Shown: positions 27,102-35,914, counted from the stretch's first letter. The stretch: 64,000 bases of DNA from SB11 sp037968475 (GCA_037968475.1 JBBKVO010000013.1:62001-126000); one strand, 5' to 3'. The notes: generated by a model from the letters alone, not told the origin. Numbers and translations: made by a program.

Positions 27102-28039
27102 AGCCTGAAATAGTCTAAACTTCCACTAACAACTTGGTCTTGTAAAGAAGCTTGCAAATCATCTCTAATGTTAGTTCGAAAACCTGAGCTAAAATTATTT
27201 GTGAAAATTTCTTTAAGTGATTTAGCAACGTGTTGTTCTGAATCTTTACCCCAATAATTACCTCCTGATAGATTCGTAACTCTTTTAACCGAAACTGAAT
27301 TTGAAGAATAAATTGCATTTTGATTGGATGGTACAGTAACAAAAGAATATGTAAAGCTTCTTATTGACTGGATATTAAAACTATTCCTTCCAATAGTAAT
27401 ATTCCTGCCTCTAAATCCCCCTGAAGAGTATATCATATCCCACAACATAGGTATTTGGGCATTGTCGTTCCAATTTGTCTTACATTGAATTATACCTATC
27501 TCATAATCAGAAAAGTCTCTTCCAGCCAAAAAATCTAATAGTTGTGTATTGAATTTACCCTTAATAATACTAGGAATCAATGTTCTAGTACTATTATTTA
27601 TTCTCAAAGAAGAAATATCAGTATTATATTCTGGCATATCAGGAAATACAATCACCGTTATATCAGATTCTGTATTGCAAGCAAAATTCCCATAGTTAAC
27701 AGTAATTGCATCTTGTATAGGCTTTGGAACCAAACTCATTTTTTTTACCGCAACAATCCTACTACCTGCAGTGCATAAGTTTATATACCAACAAACTAAA
27801 GATTCCCAAGCATTGCCACCACCAGAGAGAGACTCTTGCCCTCTCCCCTCAACGCCTGTTGTCCTAAAAATATCAGAAAGTTTATCTCCCAAATCAATCA
27901 AATCCCTTTCTGTATATTGAGTACCAATTAATCTATTAATGTATGGCTTCCAAACATTCCAACAATTATTAAATGTAGCCGTTTCGAAAAGAGCATCGAC
28001 AGAAATTTTCCTAAGTATATCTGGAATAGTATTATTCAT
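27098..28039 (-). CDS. Probable restriction endonuclease partner (PD-(D/E)XK-like)
   Basis: A 313-residue protein with no firm family match. A PD-(D/E)XK-like arrangement is visible: E79 in NAWESLV, E124-S-D126 at the start of a beta strand (ESDITVIVF) and I184-Q-C-K187 at the end of another (IGIIQCKTNW), fitting E...D...QxK. The segment SGGGNAWESLV also resembles the opening of several type II nucleases. Convergent placement against a C5 methyltransferase, with stop codons overlapping (27098-27101), supports the role of cognate restriction enzyme. The recognition site is unknown. AT-rich like its partner. The function is inferred mainly from context. Confidence 0.6.
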   Translation of the reverse strand: MNNTIPDILRKISVDALFETATFNNCWNVWKPYINRLIGTQYTERDLIDLGDKLSDIFRTTGVEGRGQESLSGGGNAWESLVCWYINLCTAGSRIVAVKKMSLVPKPIQDAITVNYGNFACNTESDITVIVFPDMPEYNTDISSLRINNSTRTLIPSIIKGKFNTQLLDFLAGRDFSDYEIGIIQCKTNWNDNAQIPMLWDMIYSSGGFRGRNITIGRNSFNIQSIRSFTYSFVTVPSNQNAIYSSNSVSVKRVTNLSGGNYWGKDSEQHVAKSLKEIFTNNFSSGFRTNIRDDLQASLQDQVVSGSLDYFRL

Positions 28040-28065
28040 TAATATTTAACAATATGATATTTTAT

Positions 28066-28073
28066 CAAATATA
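28066..28073 (-). promoter_or_regulatory. Promoter -7 box for the nuclease gene
   Basis: Read leftward, TATATTTG matches TAnnTTTG exactly, 26 nt before the ATG. The nuclease thus has its own promoter, separate from the methyltransferase promoter more than 3 kb away. Confidence 0.55.
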
Positions 28074-28083
28074 GGTCTTAAAA

Positions 28084-29298
28084 TTAAAACCTAGGAAAAG
28101 TACAAAACTCTAATACATAAAACTCAATAATTTCTTGGCACACTACACGGTTATCGTAGTGTTGCGCTATAAGATGGCGGGCGTTTTGCCCTAGTTGCTG
28201 GCGCAATGGGGCTTGCTGCAATAGTTGTAGTATATGTTGGGCTACATCGGCAGGTAACGTACCAATTAGTATGTTTTGTCCGTCTGTAAATTGTATGCCT
28301 GCGGCAGCGCGGGGTGTGGCCACTATGGGTTTGCCCAATGCCATGCCTTCTAATATTTTTATGCGTATGCCGCTACCACTAAGCAAGGGCACTACCATAA
28401 TATGGTGTTGCTGCATATAGGTAGTAGCATTGGCAACCTCGCCATCAATAATTACATTGGGGCTGCTGTATTGACTAAACGAGGCGGGTATTTTTTTGCC
28501 TGCTAAATGAAATTTTGCATCGGGTATTTGTTTCACCACCAAAGGCCATATTTCATCTAAAAACCAACGCATAGCTTCTTGGTTGGGTATCCAATCCATA
28601 GAGCCTAAGTGGAAAACATCAGGCTGTCCAGCAGGTTGTACTGTATGGTCGAAATCGGCAATATCTATACCGTGTGGCGCTATGTGTATTTTACCTGTAA
28701 AACCACTTTGTTCAAAAAAATCGGCATCTTCTTGGGTAAGTGCCACAAGGGCATCCAATTGGTTTAAGGTAAGCTGCTCGTAAGTTTGCAAGCGAGTAGC
28801 CAATTGATTGAGGTACCATTTTTTTATAGGGTTACCCTCGTTGGTGGCCAGCTTTTGCCATATACGATGCTCAACATTGTGAGCACGCATGGCTATTGCA
28901 CCTTTAAAGTGTTGGCGCATGGTGGCTAGGTAGCCTGTAACAAACAAACTTTCGAGGTGGATAATATCGTAGCCGCCTGTATCAATAGTTTTTGCCAACA
29001 GTTGCGCAAAGCCTTCGTTATAAAAACGTACCATGTGGTACGATTGGCTGGTAAACAAATTGACAAACGCTGCGGAAGCTTTTATATCAGTATCAATGGC
29101 AAAAGCTTCAAAGCCAAAATCATCGTAAAAATACTGGGGAAGTTTAGTGGCATCAACCCCGTCTTTTTTGGGATTAAGACAAAGTAGTTTTACTTGTGCA
29201 CCTGCGCTTTTTAGCCCGTGCAACAAACTGTGCATGGCTATTACACCACCATCTTTTAGGGGATAGGGTACACGGTGTGATACTACTAAGATTTTCAT
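28084..29298 (-). CDS. Glycosyltransferase, GT4-like
   Basis: A 404-residue GT-B glycosyltransferase. The N-terminal domain starts MKILVVSHRVPYPLKDGGVI with the GG loop typical of GT4. The C-terminal domain has the donor-binding segment SGSGIRIKILEGMALGKPIV, where the E-x7-E-like pattern is represented by the LEGMALGKP helix. It likely transfers a sugar to a surface polysaccharide or lipid. The start ATG overlaps the stop of the LptF/G gene (ATGA), so the two are translationally coupled. Its 3' end lacks a terminator of its own before the R-M island. Confidence 0.85.
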   Translation of the reverse strand: MKILVVSHRVPYPLKDGGVIAMHSLLHGLKSAGAQVKLLCLNPKKDGVDATKLPQYFYDDFGFEAFAIDTDIKASAAFVNLFTSQSYHMVRFYNEGFAQLLAKTIDTGGYDIIHLESLFVTGYLATMRQHFKGAIAMRAHNVEHRIWQKLATNEGNPIKKWYLNQLATRLQTYEQLTLNQLDALVALTQEDADFFEQSGFTGKIHIAPHGIDIADFDHTVQPAGQPDVFHLGSMDWIPNQEAMRWFLDEIWPLVVKQIPDAKFHLAGKKIPASFSQYSSPNVIIDGEVANATTYMQQHHIMVVPLLSGSGIRIKILEGMALGKPIVATPRAAAGIQFTDGQNILIGTLPADVAQHILQLLQQAPLRQQLGQNARHLIAQHYDNRVVCQEIIEFYVLEFCTFPRF

Positions 29299-30746
29299 TT
29301 TTTGGTCGAAGTGCTTTCTTCTTTCTTTTTACCAAACAAAAAGAAACGTCTTATGGCACGAATATAAGCGTCAGGGTCGAAAAGTGAAGAATCACGAGTA
29401 GCTTTTGATATCAACCAAAGGCCTATAGGGGTAAGTACACCAACAGCTAGCCACATACCCACAATAGGTTTTGCTACCAGTTCTTTGGTCATTTTTTCGC
29501 CTGCAATACTTAGTATATAAAACACTAAAAAGAATAATATGGCTATAACCATAGGCCAACCAAAACCACCTTTGCGCACAATAGCTCCTAATGGTGCACC
29601 AATAAGAAATAATACCAAACAGGCTACAGGCACAGTGATTTTTTTGTACCACTCTACCTCGTGTTTGGCCTCTTTTTGGCGTATTTCTTTTATCATCTTA
29701 CGGTTATTCTCTATAACCCCTTTGGTGGTACGAGCTATATTGAGGGCTTGGGTAAACACCATGTTTACGTTTGGGTCTTCTTTTGCGCGCCACTCAGCCG
29801 TATATATGTTAAACGTATCTATGTATTGCGGGTATAGCGTATCGTATATATGATAGTTGTTGTTGGCAAAACCAATCATTTCGCCATATACCTGACTAGC
29901 TTGAAGATTTAGCGAGTCTATACCTTCTTGCAGGCCTGCTAGGTCTTTTAATTGGTGATTTCCTTTAAACAAATCTTCGGCTGTATTCCCCATCTCCAAT
30001 TGTGATAAGTCAAAAATAATTTCCTGCTTATCAAACTTCATTTTATTGTGTTTGAAGGTTTGGTAGTAGTCGGGGTTGGTTTTCATTTCCTCGTACCTGA
30101 TACCGTTATACAGATTAAAGTATAAAAAACGTTTGTCCTCGCTACTGCTCATCTCCCCTCTTTCGGCTACCACCACAGTAGTATTGGTTTGATCGTCGGT
30201 ATGGTCGTATATCAATACGTCGTATATGTCTTTACCATTTTTGTCTTTCTTACCAATTTTTATGCTGTACCCATCAATATCATTATAAAAAGAGCCTTCG
30301 TGAATATCGAAAGCAGGTTTTTTGTTACGAACATCCCAAAAAAGGGCTGCAAATTTTAAGTTTGATGCAGGTATGACGTAGTTTGAGAACAAGTATGACC
30401 CATAAGAAAGTAGCAATACAAAACCTAATATAGGAAATAATGCACGGCGCAATGGTATACCCGATGCTTTTATAATCACCAACTCGTACCGCTCGCCCAT
30501 ATTGCCGTAAGCCATTATAGACGCTAGCAAAACACCCATAGCCAATGCCAGTGGTATAAGGTTGGGCAAGGTATACATCAATAATTCAACTATTGTATAC
30601 CATTCTAGTCCCTTACCAACTAATTCATCAATGTATTTCCAAAGAAATTGCATGAGGAAAAAGAGGGCGGAAATAAAAAAAGTAACTATAAAAGGCCCTA
30701 CGAAGGACTTTAGGATAAAAATATCAAGTTTTTTGATACTGAACAC
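29295..30746 (-). CDS. LptF/LptG family permease (YjgP/YjgQ)
   Basis: A 483-residue inner membrane protein of the LPS-export ABC transporter LptB2FG. It has three N-terminal membrane segments (about 12-35, 60-82, 102-122), a large periplasmic beta-jellyroll domain with an inserted helical portion (about 130-385), and three C-terminal segments (about 392-412, 416-436, 445-465). The start is GTG, preceded by a promoter box. The C-terminus is lysine-rich. Partner subunits are not in the window. It precedes a glycosyltransferase gene in the same operon. Confidence 0.9.
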   Translation of the reverse strand: MFSIKKLDIFILKSFVGPFIVTFFISALFFLMQFLWKYIDELVGKGLEWYTIVELLMYTLPNLIPLALAMGVLLASIMAYGNMGERYELVIIKASGIPLRRALFPILGFVLLLSYGSYLFSNYVIPASNLKFAALFWDVRNKKPAFDIHEGSFYNDIDGYSIKIGKKDKNGKDIYDVLIYDHTDDQTNTTVVVAERGEMSSSEDKRFLYFNLYNGIRYEEMKTNPDYYQTFKHNKMKFDKQEIIFDLSQLEMGNTAEDLFKGNHQLKDLAGLQEGIDSLNLQASQVYGEMIGFANNNYHIYDTLYPQYIDTFNIYTAEWRAKEDPNVNMVFTQALNIARTTKGVIENNRKMIKEIRQKEAKHEVEWYKKITVPVACLVLFLIGAPLGAIVRKGGFGWPMVIAILFFLVFYILSIAGEKMTKELVAKPIVGMWLAVGVLTPIGLWLISKATRDSSLFDPDAYIRAIRRFFLFGKKKEESTSTKK

Positions 30747-30780
30747 TAAGGATTATTTTTATTTGTAGGCTAATTGCTTA

Positions 30781-30788
30781 CAAATTTA
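30781..30788 (-). promoter_or_regulatory. Promoter -7 box for the LptF/G operon
   Basis: Read leftward, TAAATTTG matches TAnnTTTG, 34 nt upstream of the GTG start. Confidence 0.5.
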
Positions 30789-30818
30789 CAGCCAAAAAAT
30801 AAGATTGATAGGGCTTTT

Positions 30819-31202
30819 TTACGACCCGATAGCTGTTTTTAGAGTTTGCACCTGAGCTTCCCAAAGCTGGGTGGTTTCTTCTATTTCGTTTTCTTCGGCA
30901 AAATCCGTTACCACAAGGGCAACATCACCAGTAAGTTCATCTTGCTGTATTTCAAGTTCAAAATACTCGTCTTCAGGGCCATCCATCCAACGGAAACGTA
31001 TGCTTTTATTGGCAGTACTACGTATCATTTCAGCAGTTTGTTCAGTGCCATCCCACTTAAAAGTGTAATACCTTTTATCGCGAATATTTACATCATCGGC
31101 AAACCACTCTGACAAACCCGAAGGAGTTTGAAGATAATTGTACAATATTCCTGCAGATGATTTTAGAGGAAACTCTGCAACAAATTTTTTCTTTTTGCTC
31201 AT
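30819..31202 (-). CDS. START-like/AHSA1-type domain protein
   Basis: A 127-residue single-domain protein with the helix-grip pattern of the Bacteroidota START-like family: EFPLKSSAGILYNYLQTPSGLSEWFADDV, split here as EFPLKSSAGILYNYLQTP then SGLSEWFADDV, and a final long helix LWEAQVQTLKTAIG. These bind small hydrophobic ligands in a cavity; the ligand is unknown. Cytosolic. It lies upstream of the LptF operon on the same strand. Confidence 0.82.
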   Translation of the reverse strand: MSKKKKFVAEFPLKSSAGILYNYLQTPSGLSEWFADDVNIRDKRYYTFKWDGTEQTAEMIRSTANKSIRFRWMDGPEDEYFELEIQQDELTGDVALVVTDFAEENEIEETTQLWEAQVQTLKTAIGS

Positions 31203-31294
31203 GCCAACGAAAATTTAAACACAGAGCAATATAGTAATATTGCTTTTCTTTGTGACTGTTATTAACTCCCACAAAATAGGTTAAAACACTCGAC

Positions 31295-31960
31295 GTGTCA
31301 AGTATATTTAAAAAAAATAAGTTGTTTTTCATCCTTTGTGCTTTGTTTGTGGCCTTTTGCAGCCTGCAAACCTTGTTTTATATTAAAGGAAATTTGGTCT
31401 TATACCTAAACTTATTGCACACACCTATAGGTAATACCTTCTTTAAACTGATTACTAATATTGGTGATGGGCTTGCCTTTGTTATTGTTTCCATCCTTCT
31501 TTTATTGTTTGTAAAAATACGTTGGGGCATTATAGGCTTGCTCACTTTTGCGGCGTCGGGTTTATTATCGCAGTTTTTTAAAAAGATAGTTTTTGGCGAT
31601 TTACCTCGCCCACTAAAATTTTTTGAAGGCAAAGAAATACTGCACACAGTTGATGGGGTGCACAATGCTTTTGTTCATTCATTCCCTTCCGGCCACACCA
31701 CTACAGCATTTGCAATGTTTACTCTATTGGCTTTGTTTTGGGGAGGAAATAAAACCGTTGCCATAGTTTGTTTTGTATTGGCTGTAACAACTGCAATTAG
31801 CCGTATATACCTTGCCCAACATTTTATTGAGGATGTTTTTGCAGGTACTATTTTGGGTATGCTAACTGCTGCTATAATATATTTTTGGCTTGAAATAAAA
31901 ACCCCTCGCCTACTGGCTGCCCCACGACTTGACTACCCTTTGTTGAAACTGAAAAAATGA
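31295..31960 (+). CDS. PAP2 family phosphatase
   Basis: A 221-residue integral membrane phosphatase. About six membrane segments surround the three PAP2 motifs: KIVFGDLPRP, PSGHTT and SRIYLAQHFIED. These carry the catalytic histidines and arginines. Likely substrates are undecaprenyl pyrophosphate or lipid phosphates such as phosphatidate. The start is GTG at 31295. The stop overlaps the start of the next gene (GT39), suggesting coupling in lipid-linked sugar metabolism, such as dephosphorylating the carrier or lipid A. Confidence 0.9.
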   Translation: MSSIFKKNKLFFILCALFVAFCSLQTLFYIKGNLVLYLNLLHTPIGNTFFKLITNIGDGLAFVIVSILLLLFVKIRWGIIGLLTFAASGLLSQFFKKIVFGDLPRPLKFFEGKEILHTVDGVHNAFVHSFPSGHTTTAFAMFTLLALFWGGNKTVAIVCFVLAVTTAISRIYLAQHFIEDVFAGTILGMLTAAIIYFWLEIKTPRLLAAPRLDYPLLKLKK

Positions 31961-33675
31961 ACGGAGAAAAGAAACACTATTTATACATAGCCCTGTTGGG
32001 TGCTTTGCTGTTTATTCCTTTTTTGGGGCAAGTGCATTTGTTTGATTGGGATGAAATAAACTTTGCCGAAAGTGCCCGCGAAATGATGGTAAGCGGCAAC
32101 TACTTTCAAGTACAAGTAAATTTCCAGCCGTTTTGGGAGAAACCACCTCTATTTTTTTGGATGCAGGTACTAAGTATGAAGGTGTTTGGGGTAAACGAGT
32201 TTGCAGCCCGCTTTCCTAATGCGCTGTGTGGTATTGCCACGTTGCTTATCATTTTCCATATTGGTAAACGGTTGTTTAGTGTTCGCATGGGCTATTGGTG
32301 GGTATTGTGCTTTATAGGCGCTTTTACTCCACACCTATATTTCAAATCGGCCATTATAGACCCCACTTTCAATTTGTTTATATTTTTAGGTATTTATCAA
32401 ATATATCGAGCATCGTTACTGGAAAAAGGAAATACACGACTAGGAATATATGCCCTTGCGGGCATGTTTTTGGGGTTAGCTGTACTAACCAAAGGCCCTG
32501 CCGCTGCTGCCGTTACATTGCTTTGTGTAGGTAGCTATTGGGTAGTAAATAAGTTTAAATGGTATTTCACCTTAAAAGAAATAGTGCTGTACACCCTTTG
32601 TGCCATTGGCGTAGCCTTTGCATGGTTTGGAGTTGAAGCCATTAATAACGGTTTCTTTTTCTTGCGCGAGTTTATTCTCTACCAAATAGACCTTTTCCGC
32701 AACCCTGTGGCTAGTCATGGGCAACCGTTTTATTACCACCCTATTGTATTGTTAGTGGGTTGTTTCCCTATATCGGTTATAGCCTTTACCATGTTTAAGA
32801 AAAATGCCTCAACTACAACGCAACAGCAAGTATTTATTAAGTGGATGCTGGTGCTTTTTTGGGTGGTATTAATACTATTTAGTATAGTAAAAACTAAAAT
32901 AGTACACTACTCATCGCTTTGTTATTTACCCCTTACGTTTTTGGCAGCCTATGCTATTGAAAATATTATAAACGGCGAGTGGAAGTTTTGGCGATGGATA
33001 ACCATACCCCTTGCTATTATTGGTTTGGCACTTTCGGCAGCTTTTACATTAATACCTTTTATAGCTGCTAATGAAAATCTTAAAGCCCAAATTTTTCCTA
33101 TGATAAAAGACCCTTTTGCGGTGGCCAACTTTAGCCGAAATATAGCATGGGGCGGCTGGGAATGGCTTATTGGTATTTTGTTTTTTTCAGCTATTGTAGT
33201 GGCTATTGTTCTATTGCTTCGCCGTAAATATCAGCTTGGGTTTTTATCGCTATTGATAGGCACAACTCTTAGCCTGCAATTGTTTTTGTATATAGTAGTT
33301 CCTAAAATCGAACAATATAGCCAAGGTGCTGCCATACAGTTTTGGGAAGGTTTACAAGGCAAAGATGTATATGTGCAACCATTGGGCTACGATACATACG
33401 CGCACTATTACTACGCCCGTATACAACCATGGCATGAAAATACATCGCCTGAGTTTGCTAAGTTTTTAGCTGAAAACAAAGCCCAATACCAACAAAATGC
33501 ACCCACTGATTGGTTTGAACACTTGCAACGCGATTGGCTGGTAGATGGCAAAATAGACAAGCCCGCCTATTTTTGCTGCCACATGAAAAAGGCAGATGAA
33601 TATGCCCAACACCCCGATTTTGAAAGGATTGGTGCTGATGGCGGTTTTGTGTTTTTTAGACGTATACCCCGCTAA
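31957..33675 (+). CDS. GT39/ArnT-like membrane glycosyltransferase
   Basis: A 572-residue polytopic glycosyltransferase of the GT-C fold. The first extracytoplasmic loop carries the family-typical acidic motif FDWDEINFAESAREMM. About eleven hydrophobic segments follow to residue 450, then a soluble C-terminal domain of about 120 residues. Such enzymes move a sugar from a polyprenyl-phosphate carrier onto lipid A, proteins or glycans. It overlaps the PAP2 gene by 4 bp. The acceptor cannot be read from sequence. Confidence 0.87.
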   Translation: MNGEKKHYLYIALLGALLFIPFLGQVHLFDWDEINFAESAREMMVSGNYFQVQVNFQPFWEKPPLFFWMQVLSMKVFGVNEFAARFPNALCGIATLLIIFHIGKRLFSVRMGYWWVLCFIGAFTPHLYFKSAIIDPTFNLFIFLGIYQIYRASLLEKGNTRLGIYALAGMFLGLAVLTKGPAAAAVTLLCVGSYWVVNKFKWYFTLKEIVLYTLCAIGVAFAWFGVEAINNGFFFLREFILYQIDLFRNPVASHGQPFYYHPIVLLVGCFPISVIAFTMFKKNASTTTQQQVFIKWMLVLFWVVLILFSIVKTKIVHYSSLCYLPLTFLAAYAIENIINGEWKFWRWITIPLAIIGLALSAAFTLIPFIAANENLKAQIFPMIKDPFAVANFSRNIAWGGWEWLIGILFFSAIVVAIVLLLRRKYQLGFLSLLIGTTLSLQLFLYIVVPKIEQYSQGAAIQFWEGLQGKDVYVQPLGYDTYAHYYYARIQPWHENTSPEFAKFLAENKAQYQQNAPTDWFEHLQRDWLVDGKIDKPAYFCCHMKKADEYAQHPDFERIGADGGFVFFRRIPR

Positions 33676-33689
33676 TAACATCTTACAAT

Positions 33690-33790
33690 AGGGTTAAAAT
33701 CCTATCCTATAATGATTACAGCTCAAAGGATGACTTAAGTCGTCCTTTGAGCTGTAATTGTACAAGAAACAGGTTTCAACCTATTGAAAA
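33690..33790. repeat. Triple-hairpin repeat element, copy 3 (diverged)
   Basis: AGGGTTAAAATCCT (33690-33703), a 44-bp palindrome 33715-33758 centred on ACTTAAGT, and AGGTTTCAACCT (33771-33782). The palindrome arms differ in sequence from copies 1 and 2 (AGCTCAAAGGA instead of ATTTCGTAAGGA), but the opposite arm has changed to match, so pairing is kept. It lies between convergent genes. Confidence 0.8.
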
Positions 33791-33804
33791 ATATAAATAA
33801 GTCC

Positions 33805-34314
33805 TCAATCCCTCGGCGGCGGTCTGCGACCGTGCGGTGGCTTTTTACCTTGAGGTGGAGGAGCCATCGCCCTTAATATTTCATCTATAAATTCATCAAA
33901 TAATTCTTTTTGTTCAGCAGTGCATATTTTGCGCACCTCAGTAAAATGCTTAAAAGTCAGTTGGTGCATTTTGCCTTGTATGCGAGCAATTGTTTGGTTT
34001 AGCTGATTTGCTTTTTCTGTATCAACAACATCCGTTTTTAGTTCATCAAAGTATTGATTACGAACAGTTCTCATGCTATCGTGCAGCACATCCATCTGGC
34101 TGTGGTGCTCGTCCTTTAAAACGGCAAACTGCTTTTCTTGTTCAGGTGTAAACTTTAAGGTTTTAATTATAAATGCTGATGGCCCTCCCTTTTGACGCAT
34201 GGGTAGCATCTGATTTTGTCGGTCTTGTTTTGATACAAATAAATAGGCCAAAGTGCCCATATTTATTAGCAGCAAAGCTATTACCAAACCTATTAAAAAT
34301 TTTGTCCTATCCAT
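33805..34314 (-). CDS. Spy/CpxP-like periplasmic heavy-metal-sensor family protein
   Basis: A 169-residue protein with an N-terminal membrane anchor (residues about 6-27) and a helical periplasmic domain with the pattern FTPEQEKQFAVLKDEHHSQM, CTAEQKELFDEFIDE, similar to LTxxQ-type Spy/CpxP/ZraP proteins that chaperone or sense envelope stress. The C-terminus is a proline- and arginine-rich tail (PPPQGKKPPHGRRPPPRD) that may bind metal or other protein. It is the last gene of an operon with an ECF sigma factor and probable anti-sigma factor, so it is likely a regulator or target of that system. Confidence 0.72.
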   Translation of the reverse strand: MDRTKFLIGLVIALLLINMGTLAYLFVSKQDRQNQMLPMRQKGGPSAFIIKTLKFTPEQEKQFAVLKDEHHSQMDVLHDSMRTVRNQYFDELKTDVVDTEKANQLNQTIARIQGKMHQLTFKHFTEVRKICTAEQKELFDEFIDEILRAMAPPPQGKKPPHGRRPPPRD

Positions 34315-34329
34315 TTCAGTAGGGTTAAT

Positions 34330-34617
34330 TTAGTACGAAAATTCCGAACTGTTTAGTCCGTACGCACTTACAACACCATAAGCACCATTTTGTGCGCTTT
34401 GTGAGGGTACATTTTTATAGCCTGCTCCCACCCATACATTCAGAGCCAACAAAAAAGCTAAAGAAGCCGCCACCGCCCATACGGTGCGCTTAGGTATGGC
34501 TTTTAGTTTTTTGCCACCTGCCTCCCACTGCTGCATCACTTTTTGAGTGAAATTGGCAGAGGGTTGGGCTTTTTCTATCCCATCAAGGCTATCTATAAGT
34601 TTATCAATATTATCCAT
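34330..34617 (-). CDS. Small membrane protein, probable anti-sigma factor
   Basis: A 95-residue protein with one membrane segment (about residues 47-66) between a short cytosolic N-terminal half and a periplasmic tail. It sits directly downstream of an ECF sigma gene, which is the usual place for an anti-sigma factor. The N-terminus does not show a zinc-binding HxxxCxxC motif, so any sigma binding would be of a different type. The role is inferred from position. Confidence 0.55.
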   Translation of the reverse strand: MDNIDKLIDSLDGIEKAQPSANFTQKVMQQWEAGGKKLKAIPKRTVWAVAASLAFLLALNVWVGAGYKNVPSQSAQNGAYGVVSAYGLNSSEFSY

Positions 34618-34670
34618 TTTGTGTTCATTAATGTTTGACGATATTTATTGTGTTTCCTTGCGCTATCTCT

Positions 34671-35255
34671 CTATTTTTCTAAATAATTACTTAATATCTT
34701 TTTTAAGTTTTGCCTTGCCCTAAACAATAATGACTCTACTGATGATACTGTGGTTTCCATTACCTGTGCTGTTTGCTCGTAGCTAAGGCCTTCTACCTTA
34801 TTTAGTACAAGGGCTGTTTTTTGCTTTTCGGCCAATTGGTTAATGGCTTTAAAAAGGTTTTGCCCTAGTTCCTTGTTTTCAAGTTGCCATTCAGGATGCA
34901 CAAAATGAGGCAATTGTGGCACAGCACTATTTTCATCATCATTGTTTATACTCACCAAAAAGGCAAAGCGTTTTTTGCGTTGTTTCTTTTTAATATGGTC
35001 AAGCGAAGTATTAATAGCTATACGGTACAGCCATGTGCTTATTTGTGCTTTTCCTTCAAAACTGCTAAGGGTACTTAGTGCTTTTAAAAACACATCTTGC
35101 GCCAACTCTTCGGCATCTTCGGCACTTTGCACCAACCCCAATATGGTATTGTATACCCTGCTTTTATAGGTATCAATAAATTGTTGCACAGCTTGTCTTT
35201 CACCTTGCTGCAGTGCTTCAATTAGTTCTGTATCAGTTAGTGGTGGTATATGCAA
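34671..35255 (-). CDS. ECF-type RNA polymerase sigma factor
   Basis: A 194-residue sigma-70 family factor with region 2 (SAEDAEELAQDVFLKAL; -10 recognition and core binding) and region 4 (YEQTAQVMETTVSSVESLLF; -35 helix-turn-helix) and no regions 1 or 3, hence an ECF. The start appears to be TTG at 35255, 2 nt after the upstream SCO gene stop. Downstream lie a membrane protein and a Spy-like protein. Together these suggest signalling from the envelope to transcription. Confidence 0.93.
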   Translation of the reverse strand: MHIPPLTDTELIEALQQGERQAVQQFIDTYKSRVYNTILGLVQSAEDAEELAQDVFLKALSTLSSFEGKAQISTWLYRIAINTSLDHIKKKQRKKRFAFLVSINNDDENSAVPQLPHFVHPEWQLENKELGQNLFKAINQLAEKQKTALVLNKVEGLSYEQTAQVMETTVSSVESLLFRARQNLKKILSNYLEK

Positions 35256-35257
35256 GG

Positions 35258-35914
35258 CTACTTATCTTCTTTTAGCAATATACCAATATCTTCAATTAGG
35301 CGTTTTGTTTCAAGCTTTATTGTGGCATTGTATACGCCACGTATATGCCCATTTTTATCTACTAATATGCAATGTTCAGTATGCAAAAACTCGGTACTGT
35401 CTTTATTATAACCCGGTTCTTCTTCGGCAAAATAGCTTTTACGGGCAAGGTTATAAATCTCACCTACATTGCCTGTTAGCAGTTGCCACTGCTGCCCATT
35501 AATATTGTTTTGTTCTTCGTAATGTTTCAGTGTGGCTACATCATCGGTTTGTGGTGTAACTGAATAAGAGATAATGTTTACCTTTTCATTTCCCGCAAAA
35601 CTATCGGCTACGACTTGCAAATTGTTTGTCATTTTGGGGCAGATAGAACCGCAAGTGGTGAAAAAGAAATTGGCGGCATACACCTTACCCTCTAGGGTTT
35701 TGTTACTTACTTCTTGCCCGTTTTGATTGGTGAAACTAAACGGTGCAATAGTGTGCAAGGTATCTATATCCACCTTTTCTTCATTAGCCCAAATAGGCGA
35801 AAAATCAGGTGTATTATAATAGGGTAAAGTACTTTTGGGTTGTTGTGTACACGCCGATAGTGCCACAATTGCAAGTAGTATTACTATGCTGACTTTATTT
35901 TTCTTCTGTAACAT
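35258..35914 (-). CDS. SCO1/SenC family copper/redox protein
   Basis: A 218-residue lipoprotein of the SCO family, from ATG 35914 (an upstream start at 35944 would place 10 residues before the signal peptide). The lipobox is LSAC. The thioredoxin fold contains CxxxC (CGSIC) and the distal metal-ligand histidine in LHTEHC, which together bind Cu for delivery to cytochrome oxidase or sense redox state. The start overlaps the end of the MORN/YwqK gene by 20 bp. Confidence 0.9.
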   Translation of the reverse strand: MLQKKNKVSIVILLAIVALSACTQQPKSTLPYYNTPDFSPIWANEEKVDIDTLHTIAPFSFTNQNGQEVSNKTLEGKVYAANFFFTTCGSICPKMTNNLQVVADSFAGNEKVNIISYSVTPQTDDVATLKHYEEQNNINGQQWQLLTGNVGEIYNLARKSYFAEEEPGYNKDSTEFLHTEHCILVDKNGHIRGVYNATIKLETKRLIEDIGILLKEDK

